NCBI RefSeq assembly: GCF_003265365.1
Contig: NZ_AUPM01000010.1
Span: forward strand, 62,001 to 126,000
Direction of reading: 5' to 3'
Source: Petrotoga sp. 9PW.55.5.1
Lineage (GTDB): Bacteria; Thermotogota; Thermotogae; Petrotogales; Petrotogaceae
Length of the DNA: 64,000 nt
Numbering within the stretch: position 1 is the first letter of the stretch; each line of letters opens with the position of its first letter. Under the pieces are notes generated by a model, which was not told the DNA's origin, did not search any database, and saw nothing but the letters and a program-made list of their open reading frames with translations. Below are positions 35,829 through 45,249 of this stretch, one piece after another. Made by a program: the position numbers and the translations under genes.

Positions 35829-37202
35829 TTGAAGGCGTGGAAAAATGAATTAGAAAGAAGAAAAAATGCGAAACCATTAATTTCTAAATCTCAAGATTGG
35901 CAACAAATGGGAGAATTGAATATATTTCCAGAAGATTTATTATTGTCCTATTGGGATAGTAGAGTCCCGGGTTCTTCTGCTCCAGAATCTCTTATAGTAG
36001 GAGCTGTTCAGTCTGTTGAAAATATGGGTAAAGATGTTTCACAAGCAGAATTACTTTTGGAAAAAGGATTTGAATATTTAAGTAAGAAAGATTTTTCACA
36101 ATTAAAGGCTATTACAAGTGAGATTTTCTCTTTGTTGTCTAAGGCTGAAAGTATAAAGGGTCATAGTTATACCAAATATGAAAGACCGTTAACCTGGGAA
36201 GAAATTTCCAAGAAATTTCCTAAAGAAAAGTATAGTTTGCGTGAGAATTTTGATATTATAAAAGATAAAATTTATGGTGGTTGGTTAGGGCAACTTGCAG
36301 GTGCATCCATGGGTACAAGGCTGGAAGGTTATACACACGATGCTTTAGAAAAAGCTTATGGAAATCAGTTAGGATATTACATAGGAGAAGTTTCTACTAT
36401 AAACGATGATGTAAACTATGAACTAATTTTTTTAAAAACCTACGAGGAGAAAAAGCAAGAAATTGCCTCAAAGGATATTGCCAGGAATTGGATAGCATAT
36501 ATACCTTTTGGTTGGAGCGCTGAATTGATAGCTCTTGAAAATATAAAAAGAGGGATATTTCCTCCTGAATCAGGATATTTCAACAACCCTTTTCAAGAGT
36601 GGATAGGAGCTCAAATGCGGTGTATGGTTCATGGATTAGTGTGCCCTGGGAATCCTTATGAAGCTTCAAGGTTAGCTTTCATTGATTCCCAGGTTTCTCA
36701 TAGTGGTAATGGTGTTTATGGGGGTATACACAGTGCAGTTATGACTTCTTTGGCATTTATTGAGAATGATCCTAAAAAAATTATTCAAAAATCTTTAGAT
36801 TTCATACCAAACAACAGCGAATTCAAAAAAATTGTAGAAAATGTAGTAAAATATTGTCGGGAGAATAAAGAGTGGGTGTCTGTATTAAGGATAGTAGAAA
36901 AAGACTTTGAAAAATACAACTGGGTGCATTTATATCCAAATACCGCATCAGTTATTACTTCGTTATGGTATGGCGGCGGGAATTTTGATAAAACCATGAA
37001 GATAGTATCATCTTTTGGATACGATGTAGATTGTAACGCAGGTGAAATTGGAACAATTTTGGGGATTATTTATGGTAAAGAAAATATTCCGACGTATTGG
37101 TCTGAACCTCTAAAAGATACATTGAAAACATATTTACCGTTTTTCTCCACTATAAAGATAAGTGATTTAGTGGAATGGCAAATTAAAATTTCAAAGATTT
37201 AA
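35829..37202 (+). CDS. ADP-ribosylglycohydrolase family protein
   Basis: A 457-residue soluble protein. The core from about residue 145 fits the ADP-ribosylglycohydrolase/DraG family (COG1397): GGWLGQLAGASMGTRLEG near the start, TINDDVNYELIFL (the T.DD metal motif equivalent), HSGNGVYGGIHSA and YDVDCNAGEIGTILGIIYG near the end. The N-terminal 140 residues are an extra helical part. Related proteins next to nucleoside transporters may cleave N-glycosidic bonds of small nucleoside-type substrates; that is inference. TTG 35829 follows AGGAGGTGA. It leads an operon with a BMP-type ABC transporter. Confidence 0.82.
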   Translation: MKAWKNELERRKNAKPLISKSQDWQQMGELNIFPEDLLLSYWDSRVPGSSAPESLIVGAVQSVENMGKDVSQAELLLEKGFEYLSKKDFSQLKAITSEIFSLLSKAESIKGHSYTKYERPLTWEEISKKFPKEKYSLRENFDIIKDKIYGGWLGQLAGASMGTRLEGYTHDALEKAYGNQLGYYIGEVSTINDDVNYELIFLKTYEEKKQEIASKDIARNWIAYIPFGWSAELIALENIKRGIFPPESGYFNNPFQEWIGAQMRCMVHGLVCPGNPYEASRLAFIDSQVSHSGNGVYGGIHSAVMTSLAFIENDPKKIIQKSLDFIPNNSEFKKIVENVVKYCRENKEWVSVLRIVEKDFEKYNWVHLYPNTASVITSLWYGGGNFDKTMKIVSSFGYDVDCNAGEIGTILGIIYGKENIPTYWSEPLKDTLKTYLPFFSTIKISDLVEWQIKISKI

Positions 37203-37204
37203 AA

Positions 37205-37257
37205 ATTCAGAATTAGTGAAGATTAGAAGAGGAGAGATATTTTTGAATAAATTTAAA
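37205..37257 (+). repeat. 53-bp direct repeat, copy 1 (leader of the BMP gene)
   Basis: ATTCAGAATTAGTGAAGATT and onward to AATAAATTTAAA; it matches 41922-41974 at 50 of 53 positions. It contains a GAGGAG site and a TTG-started stub (MNKFKNTILYKR) that ends in the BMP gene's ribosome binding site. Confidence 0.85.
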
Positions 37258-37286
37258 AATACAATATTATATAAGAGGTGAAAAGT

Positions 37287-38282
37287 ATGAAAAAGTATGT
37301 ATTTATTTTTATCTTAGTTGTAATCCTTTCTTTCACGATTTTTGCAGCACCTAAAAAAGTAGCTTACGTAATAAACGGTTCGTTAGGTGACCAATCTTTC
37401 TATGATTCAGGATATGAAGGTATTCAGAATCTGAAAAATAATTATGGTGTAGAAACAAGGGTAATTGAATGTAACTTTGATCCTTCTTTGTATTATCCCA
37501 GCTTGATGAATGCGGCAAGATGGGCTGACGTTGTATTTGTTATTTCATATGGTTTTGAAGAAGAATTGAAAACTGTAGCCGAGATGTTTCCAAATAAGAT
37601 TTTTATTAACATAGACACTGTGGTTGAAGACTCTAGAGGAATTATTTCAAATGTAGATTACATAGAGGAAGAAGGAGCATTTATGACTGGTGTGGTAGCT
37701 GGATTGGTAACAACTATGACAGAACTACCTGGAATAAATCCAGACAAATTGATAGGAGCTGTAGGCGGTGACGACGATATAGTAATTAGGTCTTTTGTAT
37801 ATGGATACGAGCAAGGAGCAAAATATGTTGATCCAGAAATTCAAGTCAAAACTATATATGTTGGTACTTGGGATGACCCAGTAAAAGGGAAACAAGCGGC
37901 TTTGCAACTCTACTCTCAAGGGGTAGATATTATATTTCAAATCGCAAGTTTAACAGGGGTTGGAGTTTTACAAGCTGCTCAAGAAGTAGGAAAATATGCC
38001 ATTGGGGTTGATACTAATCAGAATTCTTTAGCTCCTGGACATGTTATCACCAGTGATTTAAAAGAAGTGGGGAAATCTATCGAAGTTGTTTTTAAAGATA
38101 TAGTAGAAGAAAATTATAAACCTGGAACTTTATATAGATTTGGTTTAAAGGAAGGTGCTGTTGGATTAGCTATAGATGAATATACTTATCAAATACTTCC
38201 TGTAGAAACAGTGAATAAAATATTAGAAATTCAGCAGGGGGTAATAGAAGGAAAAATACAAGTTAAAGAGTATAGAGAATAA
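37287..38282 (+). CDS. BMP-family (PnrA-like) nucleoside-binding protein of ABC transporter
   Basis: A 331-residue exported protein; signal peptide MKKYVFIFILVVILSFTIFA, with no lipobox cysteine. The mature part is BMP/Med-like: VAYVINGSLGDQSFYDSGYEG near the N-terminus, FINIDTVVEDSRGIISNVDY, EEGAFMTGVVAGL, GAVGGDDDIVIRSFVYGYEQGA and VGTWDDPVKGKQAA, then GVGVLQAAQEVGKYAIGVD. Members bind purine nucleosides or related ligands and work with the RbsA-like ATPase and two permeases that follow. ATG 37287 follows AGAGGTG. Confidence 0.92.
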   Translation: MKKYVFIFILVVILSFTIFAAPKKVAYVINGSLGDQSFYDSGYEGIQNLKNNYGVETRVIECNFDPSLYYPSLMNAARWADVVFVISYGFEEELKTVAEMFPNKIFINIDTVVEDSRGIISNVDYIEEEGAFMTGVVAGLVTTMTELPGINPDKLIGAVGGDDDIVIRSFVYGYEQGAKYVDPEIQVKTIYVGTWDDPVKGKQAALQLYSQGVDIIFQIASLTGVGVLQAAQEVGKYAIGVDTNQNSLAPGHVITSDLKEVGKSIEVVFKDIVEENYKPGTLYRFGLKEGAVGLAIDEYTYQILPVETVNKILEIQQGVIEGKIQVKEYRE

Positions 38283-38305
38283 TTAAAACTACAAGGAGCT
38301 CTTCT

Positions 38306-39817
38306 ATGGCTTATATAGAAATGAAAGATATATATAAGATTTATCCTCCAGATGTTTTAGCTTTAGAAGGAGTGAATTTCTCTTTAGAAAAAGGAGAAAT
38401 TCACTCTCTTATTGGTGAAAATGGTGCGGGGAAAAGTACTTTAATGAAGATTCTCTACGGAATGGTACCTCTTTCAAAAGGGAAAATTTTTATAAACGAT
38501 GCAGAGCAAAAAATACATAATCCAAGTATAGCTATAGAGTTAGGTATTGGTATGGTTCATCAAGAGTTTATGTTAATACCTTCATTTAAAGTCTACGAAA
38601 ATGTTATTTTAGGCAGTGAAGAAACAAAATCTTTCGGAATTATAGATAAGAATAAAGTTTTGAAAGATTTAGAAGATATAGAAAGAAGATATAATTTTGA
38701 TGTAGATTTGTATGCTACTACATCCACACTATCCGTAGCCGCACAGCAGAAGGTAGAAATTTTAAAACTTTTATACAGGCAAGTAGATACCCTTATATTT
38801 GATGAACCCACTGCCGTTTTAACTCCACAAGAGACTGAGCAACTATTTGAAGAAATAAAAAATATGAAAAAAATGGGCAAAACTATAGTTTTTATAAGTC
38901 ATAAATTGGAAGAAGTTTTAGAAATTTCAGACAGAATCACGGTTATGAGAAAGGGAAAAGTGATTGCAACTTTAGAAAACAAAAATTTGTCAAAAAATGA
39001 GTTAGCAAGAATGATGGTGGGAAAAGAGGTTCTTTTTAATTTAGAGAAGAAGTTCATAGAACCCAGAGATATAATCTTTAAAGCAGAAAATTTGACCACA
39101 GATTCAAAGAAACGGAATTCTTCTACTTTAAAAAACGTTAATATAGTTGTAAAATCGGCAGAAATTGTTGGAATTGCAGGAGTAGAAGGAAATGGACAAT
39201 CAGAAATTATAAAATGTATAATAGGAGAAATACTACCAAAAAAAGGGAAAATTAAAATCAATGATCGCAACGTAACGACACTTAGTATAAGGGAAAGAAG
39301 GCTTTTAATAGGCTATATACCAGCTGATAGAAAAAATTATGGTTTAGCTTTAAACGCCAATTTAGTTGAAAACTTTTCTATGACTCACCATTTAGGGAAT
39401 AAGATTTCGAGGAATAAATATACAATGAATTGGAAGAAAGCTAAAAAGTTTTCAAAAGATCTTATATCAAATTACAATATACTTGTAAGAGGTATAAATG
39501 ATATACCAAGAAATCTTTCGGGAGGGAATCAACAAAAGGTAATTGTTGCAAGAGAATTTAGCTTGGAAGCTCCATTTTTACTTCTTGATCAACCAACAAG
39601 GGGATTAGATGTTGCTTCAATTGAATATGTACATAATATAATTTTGAAGATGAAAGAACAAGGAAGGGCTATTTTACTTATTTCTGCCGATTTAGATGAA
39701 CTCTTGTCTTTAAGCGACAGATTGTATGTTATAAGAAATGGAGAAATAGTTGCACAATTAGATCCAAATGTAAATTCAAAAGAAGAAGTCGGAGAACATA
39801 TGCTCGGAGGTAGGTAA
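38306..39817 (+). CDS. Nucleoside/sugar ABC transporter, double ATP-binding protein
   Basis: A 503-residue ATPase with two ABC domains, the RbsA/YufO arrangement. Domain 1: GENGAGKST (about residue 38), a degenerate signature (LSVAAQQKVEI), Walker B TLIFDEPTAVLTP. Domain 2: a degenerate Walker A (GVEGNGQSEI), signature LSGGNQQKVIVA, Walker B FLLLDQPTRGLD. The asymmetric decay of motifs is usual for this family. It lies 24 bases after the binding protein and overlaps the first permease by one base (TAATG). Confidence 0.94.
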   Translation: MAYIEMKDIYKIYPPDVLALEGVNFSLEKGEIHSLIGENGAGKSTLMKILYGMVPLSKGKIFINDAEQKIHNPSIAIELGIGMVHQEFMLIPSFKVYENVILGSEETKSFGIIDKNKVLKDLEDIERRYNFDVDLYATTSTLSVAAQQKVEILKLLYRQVDTLIFDEPTAVLTPQETEQLFEEIKNMKKMGKTIVFISHKLEEVLEISDRITVMRKGKVIATLENKNLSKNELARMMVGKEVLFNLEKKFIEPRDIIFKAENLTTDSKKRNSSTLKNVNIVVKSAEIVGIAGVEGNGQSEIIKCIIGEILPKKGKIKINDRNVTTLSIRERRLLIGYIPADRKNYGLALNANLVENFSMTHHLGNKISRNKYTMNWKKAKKFSKDLISNYNILVRGINDIPRNLSGGNQQKVIVAREFSLEAPFLLLDQPTRGLDVASIEYVHNIILKMKEQGRAILLISADLDELLSLSDRLYVIRNGEIVAQLDPNVNSKEEVGEHMLGGR

Positions 39818-40872
39818 TGAAGGGCTTAAATAAAGTTATGACTGGATTAATCGGAATCGCTATTTCTTTCCTTATTGGAGCAATTTTAATAAAAATTCAA
39901 GGGAATTCTCCCTTGCTTGCGTATAAAGCTTTGTATGATTATGGTTTTGCTTCTTGGTTTTCGTTTTCTTCAACGTTGAACAATGCAACTCCTTTGATAT
40001 TAACTGGTATGGCTGCAGCGATTGCTTTTAGTTCTAATGTAACAAATCTTGGTGAACCTGGTCAGTTAATTGTAGGAGCTTTGATTGCAGCTCTTTTAGG
40101 ATATTATATTAATCTTCCTTCATGGTTGGGAATAATTGTTATTTTATTAGTATCTGGAATAGTTGGTGGGTTATACGGTGCTTTAGCGGGGGTACTCAAA
40201 AAGTATTACAAAATGGACGAATTCATAACTACTTTAATGTTAAATTTTATAGCGGATTATTTAACTTTGTATCTCGCTACTTATCCTTTTTTAGATAAAA
40301 AATCTTATGTTCCAGCCACTAACATGATAAAAAGAGAATACTTTTTACCGGTATTTTCAGGCTTAAATTCTTCTTTTTTTATTGCGATTATCATGGTCAT
40401 TATTTCATTTTTTGTTGTTAAGTATTTAAAGATAGGTTATGAATGGAGAATGATGGGATATAACGCTAATTTTTCAAAAATTGGTGGTTGTAATAATGAA
40501 AAGAATGTAATTTGGGTGATGTTCTATACGGGTTTTTTATCTGGTTTGGCTGGAGCACTTTTAATATTGGGAGGAACTCAACATAGGTTTATAAAAGGTA
40601 TAGGGGCTAATTATGGATGGGATGGAGTTATGTTAGCTATTGTAGGGGGAAATGGAGTGGTTGAAACTTCAATTTTTGCTGTTTTTTTTGGTTTTTTGAA
40701 AGCAGGTGGTGTGGGAATGGAGTTCGAAGTTTCTATTCCTTCAGAGTTTATAATGGTTTTACAAGCTATAATAGTGTTATTAGTTGTTTCTACAAGAAGT
40801 ACTATATCTTATTATGGAGATAGAATTCGAGCATACAGTAAAACAAAAAGGATTGTGAGAGCTGATGAATAA
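39817..40872 (+). CDS. Nucleoside ABC transporter permease (YufP-like)
   Basis: A 351-residue integral membrane protein with about nine or ten helices, of the BPD_transp_2 (LIV-type) superfamily. Segments NATPLILTGMAAAIAFSSNV, NLGEPGQLIVGAL and YGALAGVLKKYYKMDEFITTLMLNFIADYL are typical of YufP-type nucleoside permeases. It starts on the last base of the ATPase stop and overlaps the next permease by eight bases. Confidence 0.92.
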   Translation: MKGLNKVMTGLIGIAISFLIGAILIKIQGNSPLLAYKALYDYGFASWFSFSSTLNNATPLILTGMAAAIAFSSNVTNLGEPGQLIVGALIAALLGYYINLPSWLGIIVILLVSGIVGGLYGALAGVLKKYYKMDEFITTLMLNFIADYLTLYLATYPFLDKKSYVPATNMIKREYFLPVFSGLNSSFFIAIIMVIISFFVVKYLKIGYEWRMMGYNANFSKIGGCNNEKNVIWVMFYTGFLSGLAGALLILGGTQHRFIKGIGANYGWDGVMLAIVGGNGVVETSIFAVFFGFLKAGGVGMEFEVSIPSEFIMVLQAIIVLLVVSTRSTISYYGDRIRAYSKTKRIVRADE

Positions 40873-41770
40873 TATAATAATTTCATTGATAAGAGATAGC
40901 TTTAGTAGCGCCACTCCAATACTTCTTGCAGCTTTAGGAGGAACCTTTACTTTTTATGCTAATGTTTTTAATATAGCTATGGAAGGAATGATGTTAATTG
41001 GTGCATTTTTTGCAGTTTTGGGAAGTTATTTTTTTCAAAGTTGGTTAATTGGAGTATTATTTGCTCTAATTTCTGGTGCAATAACGGCTTTGATTTTTTC
41101 TTTGTTCGCATTGTATCTTAAAACAGACGAGTTTTTAACAGGAATAGGTATAAATATGCTTGCATTAGGTGGAACAACGTATCTTCTAAGGAACATTTTT
41201 AATGTCAAAGGGGCATTTATTTCACCGCAAATTCAATCTATGCCTAAATGGGATATTCCTGTTTTAAAAAGGATTCCGATTTTGAATGAAATTTTAAATA
41301 ATCATCCGTTTATTGTTTATATCACTATAATTCTTGCTATTTTGATTGATCTGATAATATTTCATACAAAATTTGGTTTAAGACTTAGAGCAACTGGAGA
41401 AGATAAAGAAACTGCTCGATCTTTGGGGGTTAATCCTTACAAAATGAAATTTGTATCAATATTACTATCGGGAATCCTTTCATCAGCTGCAGGTACTTTT
41501 TTGTCGTTAGGATATGTCACACTTTTTAGTGAAAACATGTCTAATGGAAGAGGATGGATTTCACTAGCTATCATTGTTTTGGTGAAAGGTAGACCCTTGG
41601 GAATACTTTTGATATCTTTGATATTTGGTTTTTTTGAAAGTGTAGCTTTTAGCTTACAACACTATAATATTCCCTCACAAATAACTTCTATGATACCCTA
41701 TATAATAACGTTAGTTGCTCTATTTATATATAGCTTCAACAAAACGAAAAAAGAATTTGCTGAACAATAA
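40865..41770 (+). CDS. Nucleoside ABC transporter permease (YufQ-like)
   Basis: A 301-residue permease, again of the BPD_transp_2 superfamily, partner of the preceding one. It shows SATPILLAALGGTFTFYANV, FNIAMEGMMLIGAFFA, YLKTDEFLTGIGINMLALG and the cytoplasmic coupling loop LRATGEDKETARSLGVNPYK. Together with the BMP protein and the double ATPase it makes a complete importer. No terminator follows it directly. Confidence 0.92.
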   Translation: MNNIIISLIRDSFSSATPILLAALGGTFTFYANVFNIAMEGMMLIGAFFAVLGSYFFQSWLIGVLFALISGAITALIFSLFALYLKTDEFLTGIGINMLALGGTTYLLRNIFNVKGAFISPQIQSMPKWDIPVLKRIPILNEILNNHPFIVYITIILAILIDLIIFHTKFGLRLRATGEDKETARSLGVNPYKMKFVSILLSGILSSAAGTFLSLGYVTLFSENMSNGRGWISLAIIVLVKGRPLGILLISLIFGFFESVAFSLQHYNIPSQITSMIPYIITLVALFIYSFNKTKKEFAEQ

Positions 41771-41921
41771 TTTATGCATATTATAATTAAGATGGTTTTC
41801 TTTAAATTTAAGATTATAATAGGACTTTAGAAATGATAATTTTCTAAAAATAGGCATTTGATTTTATAGCAGGTTTAGGGCAGAGTCCTTCTTCGGTACA
41901 AGTACCGAAAAAGTTAAAAAG

Positions 41922-41974
41922 ATTCAGAATTAGTGAAGATTAGAAGAGGGAAGGTATTTTTGAATAAATTTAAA
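41922..41974 (+). repeat. 53-bp direct repeat, copy 2
   Basis: Matches 37205-37257 at 50 of 53 positions; the three differences cluster in the purine-rich ribosome binding segment. A TTG-started stub (MNKFKSETYIKCSFFNF) runs out of it, 41960-42013. Confidence 0.85.
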
Positions 41975-42018
41975 TCTGAAACATATATAAAATGTAGTTT
42001 TTTTAATTTCTAAAATGA

Positions 42019-42093
42019 GTAGTTAGAGAAGTAAAACCTGCAAAATTTATTGAACAAAGTTCACTTTATGGGGCAGCTTATCTTATATTTTAA
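42019..42093 (+). pseudogene. Relic of a ROK-family protein C-terminus
   Basis: The frame reads VVREVKPAKFIEQSSLYGAA and then YLIF before a stop. ROK kinases and repressors commonly end in a segment like V.PA.LG..A.L.GAA.L, which this matches. No start or upstream part remains: a stop lies at 42016. The TTG stub at 41960 may be the other end of the same lost gene. Based on one short motif. Confidence 0.5.
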
Positions 42094-42147
42094 ACTTATT
42101 ATTTGAAAAATAAGAATGGACTTCTTAAAAACAGTTAGGAGGTAAGA

Positions 42148-45100
42148 ATGAGTTTGCAGAGTAGTTTTACTAAAAAGAAGATCCAAAATGGTTTGAGAGA
42201 GGTAAAAAAACTTTCAGTTAAAGAAAGCTTTGAAATAGATAATCTTGAGTTTTTTGAAGATGAGAAAAGAAGATTTAAACCTCATTTCAATGATGAACAA
42301 TTCTCTTGGAAAACTATAAAAGTTGGAGAACGTTGGGGTGGGTATGACAAGATATATTGGTTCAGAAAAACCGTTCAATTATCTGATGATTTCAAAGGTG
42401 AAAAACTTTTTTTGAAAGTTAATTTGGAAAGAGATGGAGATTTAGATGTTGTTCCAAATTATCCGGAATCATTGTTGTTTGCTAATGGTAAATTTATCCA
42501 AGGAATAGATAAATATCATAAAGAAGCAATAATTTCCTCAGAAATTGTCGAAGATCGGAAATTAGAAATTTATATAAGATCTTGGACGGGTTTAAGAGGA
42601 GAAATGGATTATACGTTTTCAGGTTTAGAATTTCTTACTATAGATGAAAGTTCAAAAAAATATTATTTTTTAGCCAAAAATATTCTAAACACATTAGAAG
42701 AACTTGATGAAAACAATATAGTGAATATTAGATTGTTTGATATTCTGAACAATTCCTACAATAAGATCAATTTCATCAAACCACAATCTTATGAGTATTA
42801 TAACTCAATAAAAGATAGTTACAATTACCTAAGAACAGAATTAGAGAAGTTAGATAATTTTAAATCAGAGACTCCAAAAGTGGTCTTAACAGGGCATTCG
42901 CATATTGATATGGCATGGCTCTGGAGAATAAAACATACGAGAGAAAAAGCACAGCGTACTTTTTCGACAGTGTTAAATTTAATGGAAGAATATCCAGAGT
43001 ACACGTTCATGCATTCATCACCCGCACTGTATAAATTTTTGAAAAATGATTATCCAGAATTATATGAGAAGGCAAAAGAAAAGATAAAAGAAGGAAGATG
43101 GGAAGCAACAGGAGGTATGTGGGTAGAATCTGATTCTAATATATCACCTGGTGAATTTCTAATAAGGCAAATCCTATTTGGTAAAAGATTTTTAAAAGAA
43201 GAGTTTGGTATAGATTCTAAAGTAATTTGGTTACCAGACGCATTTGGATACACATACTCTCTACCACAGATAATAAAAAAATCTGGAATGAAGTATTTTG
43301 CAACAACAAAAATAAGTTGGAACGAAATTAACAGATTTCCCTACGATACATTTTGGTGGAAAGGGTTAGATGGAACAAAAATATTAGCTCATTTTATTAC
43401 TACTCCCGATGAAAACAATTATTATTACACGTATAACGGTATGTTAGAATCCTTTACGGTAAAAGGTATATGGGATAATTACAAACAAAAAGATATAAAC
43501 GAAGAATTACTTCTTGTATATGGTTGGGGAGATGGCGGTGGAGGTCCAACTTATGAGATGCTTGAAAACTACCGAGCTTTAAAAGATATACCAGCTCTTC
43601 CTACAGTAGAAATGGGGAAAGTGGAAGATTACTTTGACAGGTTGGAAAAAAGAATAATAAATAAAAATGTTCCAATCTGGGACAACGAACTATACTTTGA
43701 ATTACACCGAGGTACGTACACTTCTCAAGCTTTTATAAAGAAGGAAAACAGAAAATCCGAAGTAACTTATCACAACGCAGAGTTTTTAAATTCACTAGCT
43801 AAATCTTTACTCAGGGATTTTGAGTATCCACAAAAGTCTTTAAACGAAGGGTGGGAGTTGTTACTTTTAAACCAGTTTCATGATATACTTCCAGGTTCAT
43901 CAATCAGGGAAGTGTATGAAGATGCTAGAAAAGATTACAAAAAGATAAAAGAAATAGCAAACAAGGAAATCGAAAAAGCTATTTCTATTGTTTTAAAAGC
44001 CATAAAAACCGATGAAGACAGTATTATTGTTTTTAACACTTTACCTTTTGAACGAAATGAGCTGATAGAAATAGAAGGAGGTCAAAATCTTTTAATAGAA
44101 GATATACCACCACTTGGGTACAAAACTGTTAAAAAATCAGAGCTAGATATAAACCAAGAAGAAAACATAATAATAAAAGAAAATTATATAGAAAACAAAT
44201 ATTATGTAATAGAATTCAATGAAGTTGGACAGATAAAAAGGTTATACGATAAAGAAAACGAAAGGGAAGTATTAGAGGACGGAAAGCTTGGAAATGTTCT
44301 TCAAATATTTGAAGACAAACCATATTTCTTTGATGCATGGGATATATCGCCCTACTTCAAGGAAAAGATGAAGGAAGTTAGCGAATTACTTGAAGTTAAA
44401 ATACTAGAAAGTTCTTCATTAAAAGGTGTTTTGAAATTCACATGGCGATTTTATGATTCAATCATAGAACAAAAAGTCATCGTATACAATCATTCAAGAA
44501 GAATAGATTTTAAAACTCATATAGAATGGAAAGAGAAACAGCTTTTACTAAAAGCAGCTTTTCCAGTAAATATCAGAAGTACAAAAGCAACTTACAACAT
44601 ACAGTTTGGTAACATAGAAAGAAGTACGACGAGCAACACAAGTTGGGATATAGCGCAATTTGAGGTTCCAGCTCAAAAATGGGCAGATCTTTCTGAAGGA
44701 AATTATGGAGTGTCTTTATTGAATGATTCTAAATACGGTTATGATATAAAAGACAATTTAATGAGAATAACTCTTTTAAGATCTCCGGTAGATCCTGATG
44801 AAACAGCTGATAGAGGGGAACACACATTTACTTATTCGCTTTTACCCCACTTTGGAACATGGAGAGAATCAGAAGTAATAAAAGAATCTTACCAACTTAA
44901 TTATCCGATTATTGTTAAAAACTCACAAGAAAATTCAAAAAGGACACTACCTAATAGATTTTCTTTTGCAAGTATAAATGAGCCTTCTGTGATAATTGAA
45001 ACTATTAAAAAGTCGGAAGACGATGATTCGATAGTTATAAGGGTATATGAAAGTGAAGGAAGCAGAAAAAGCGATGTTGAAATGACTTTTTTCAAAGAAA

Positions 45101-45222
45101 TAAAAAAAGTATATGAAACTAACTTGATAGAAGAGGAGCCAAAAGAAATAAATATAAACGGGAATTCTTTTAAATTTAATATTACTCCATATGAAATAAA
45201 AACTTTTAAGGTATGGTTATAA
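42148..45222 (+). CDS. Alpha-mannosidase, glycoside hydrolase family 38
   Basis: A 1024-residue cytoplasmic enzyme that removes alpha-mannosyl residues with retention. The zinc site H-x-D lies in GHSHIDMAWLW (His252, Asp254), the nucleophile Asp is near residue 364 in VIWLPDAFGY, and FMHSSPALYKFL and GGMWVESDSNISPGE are typical. The middle helical domain contains LLLNQFHDILPGSSI, and a large beta-sandwich C-terminal half follows. GGAGG at 42136-42140 precedes the ATG. It is the last gene before a terminator and is probably fed by importers of the region. Confidence 0.95.
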   Translation: MSLQSSFTKKKIQNGLREVKKLSVKESFEIDNLEFFEDEKRRFKPHFNDEQFSWKTIKVGERWGGYDKIYWFRKTVQLSDDFKGEKLFLKVNLERDGDLDVVPNYPESLLFANGKFIQGIDKYHKEAIISSEIVEDRKLEIYIRSWTGLRGEMDYTFSGLEFLTIDESSKKYYFLAKNILNTLEELDENNIVNIRLFDILNNSYNKINFIKPQSYEYYNSIKDSYNYLRTELEKLDNFKSETPKVVLTGHSHIDMAWLWRIKHTREKAQRTFSTVLNLMEEYPEYTFMHSSPALYKFLKNDYPELYEKAKEKIKEGRWEATGGMWVESDSNISPGEFLIRQILFGKRFLKEEFGIDSKVIWLPDAFGYTYSLPQIIKKSGMKYFATTKISWNEINRFPYDTFWWKGLDGTKILAHFITTPDENNYYYTYNGMLESFTVKGIWDNYKQKDINEELLLVYGWGDGGGGPTYEMLENYRALKDIPALPTVEMGKVEDYFDRLEKRIINKNVPIWDNELYFELHRGTYTSQAFIKKENRKSEVTYHNAEFLNSLAKSLLRDFEYPQKSLNEGWELLLLNQFHDILPGSSIREVYEDARKDYKKIKEIANKEIEKAISIVLKAIKTDEDSIIVFNTLPFERNELIEIEGGQNLLIEDIPPLGYKTVKKSELDINQEENIIIKENYIENKYYVIEFNEVGQIKRLYDKENEREVLEDGKLGNVLQIFEDKPYFFDAWDISPYFKEKMKEVSELLEVKILESSSLKGVLKFTWRFYDSIIEQKVIVYNHSRRIDFKTHIEWKEKQLLLKAAFPVNIRSTKATYNIQFGNIERSTTSNTSWDIAQFEVPAQKWADLSEGNYGVSLLNDSKYGYDIKDNLMRITLLRSPVDPDETADRGEHTFTYSLLPHFGTWRESEVIKESYQLNYPIIVKNSQENSKRTLPNRFSFASINEPSVIIETIKKSEDDDSIVIRVYESEGSRKSDVEMTFFKEIKKVYETNLIEEEPKEININGNSFKFNITPYEIKTFKVWL

Positions 45223-45245
45223 AAAGGCGGATTTTTCCGCCTTTT
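45221..45245. terminator. Bidirectional intrinsic terminator
   Basis: AAAAAGGCGG / CCGCCTTTTT stem with a 5-base T-rich loop and T/A tracts on both sides. It separates the convergent alpha-mannosidase gene and the hydrogenase operon. Confidence 0.93.
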
Positions 45246-45249
45246 TATT

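Larger units (their letters stand above)
41771..42147. other. Intergenic region with hairpin, duplicated leader and gene relics
   Basis: This 377-base gap holds a perfect 8-bp palindromic hairpin (TTCGGTAC-AA-GTACCGAA, 41892-41909), copy 2 of the 53-bp repeat, a short TTG stub (41960-42013), and a ROK-like C-terminal stump (42019-42093). GGAGG before 42148 belongs to the alpha-mannosidase gene. Confidence 0.7.
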
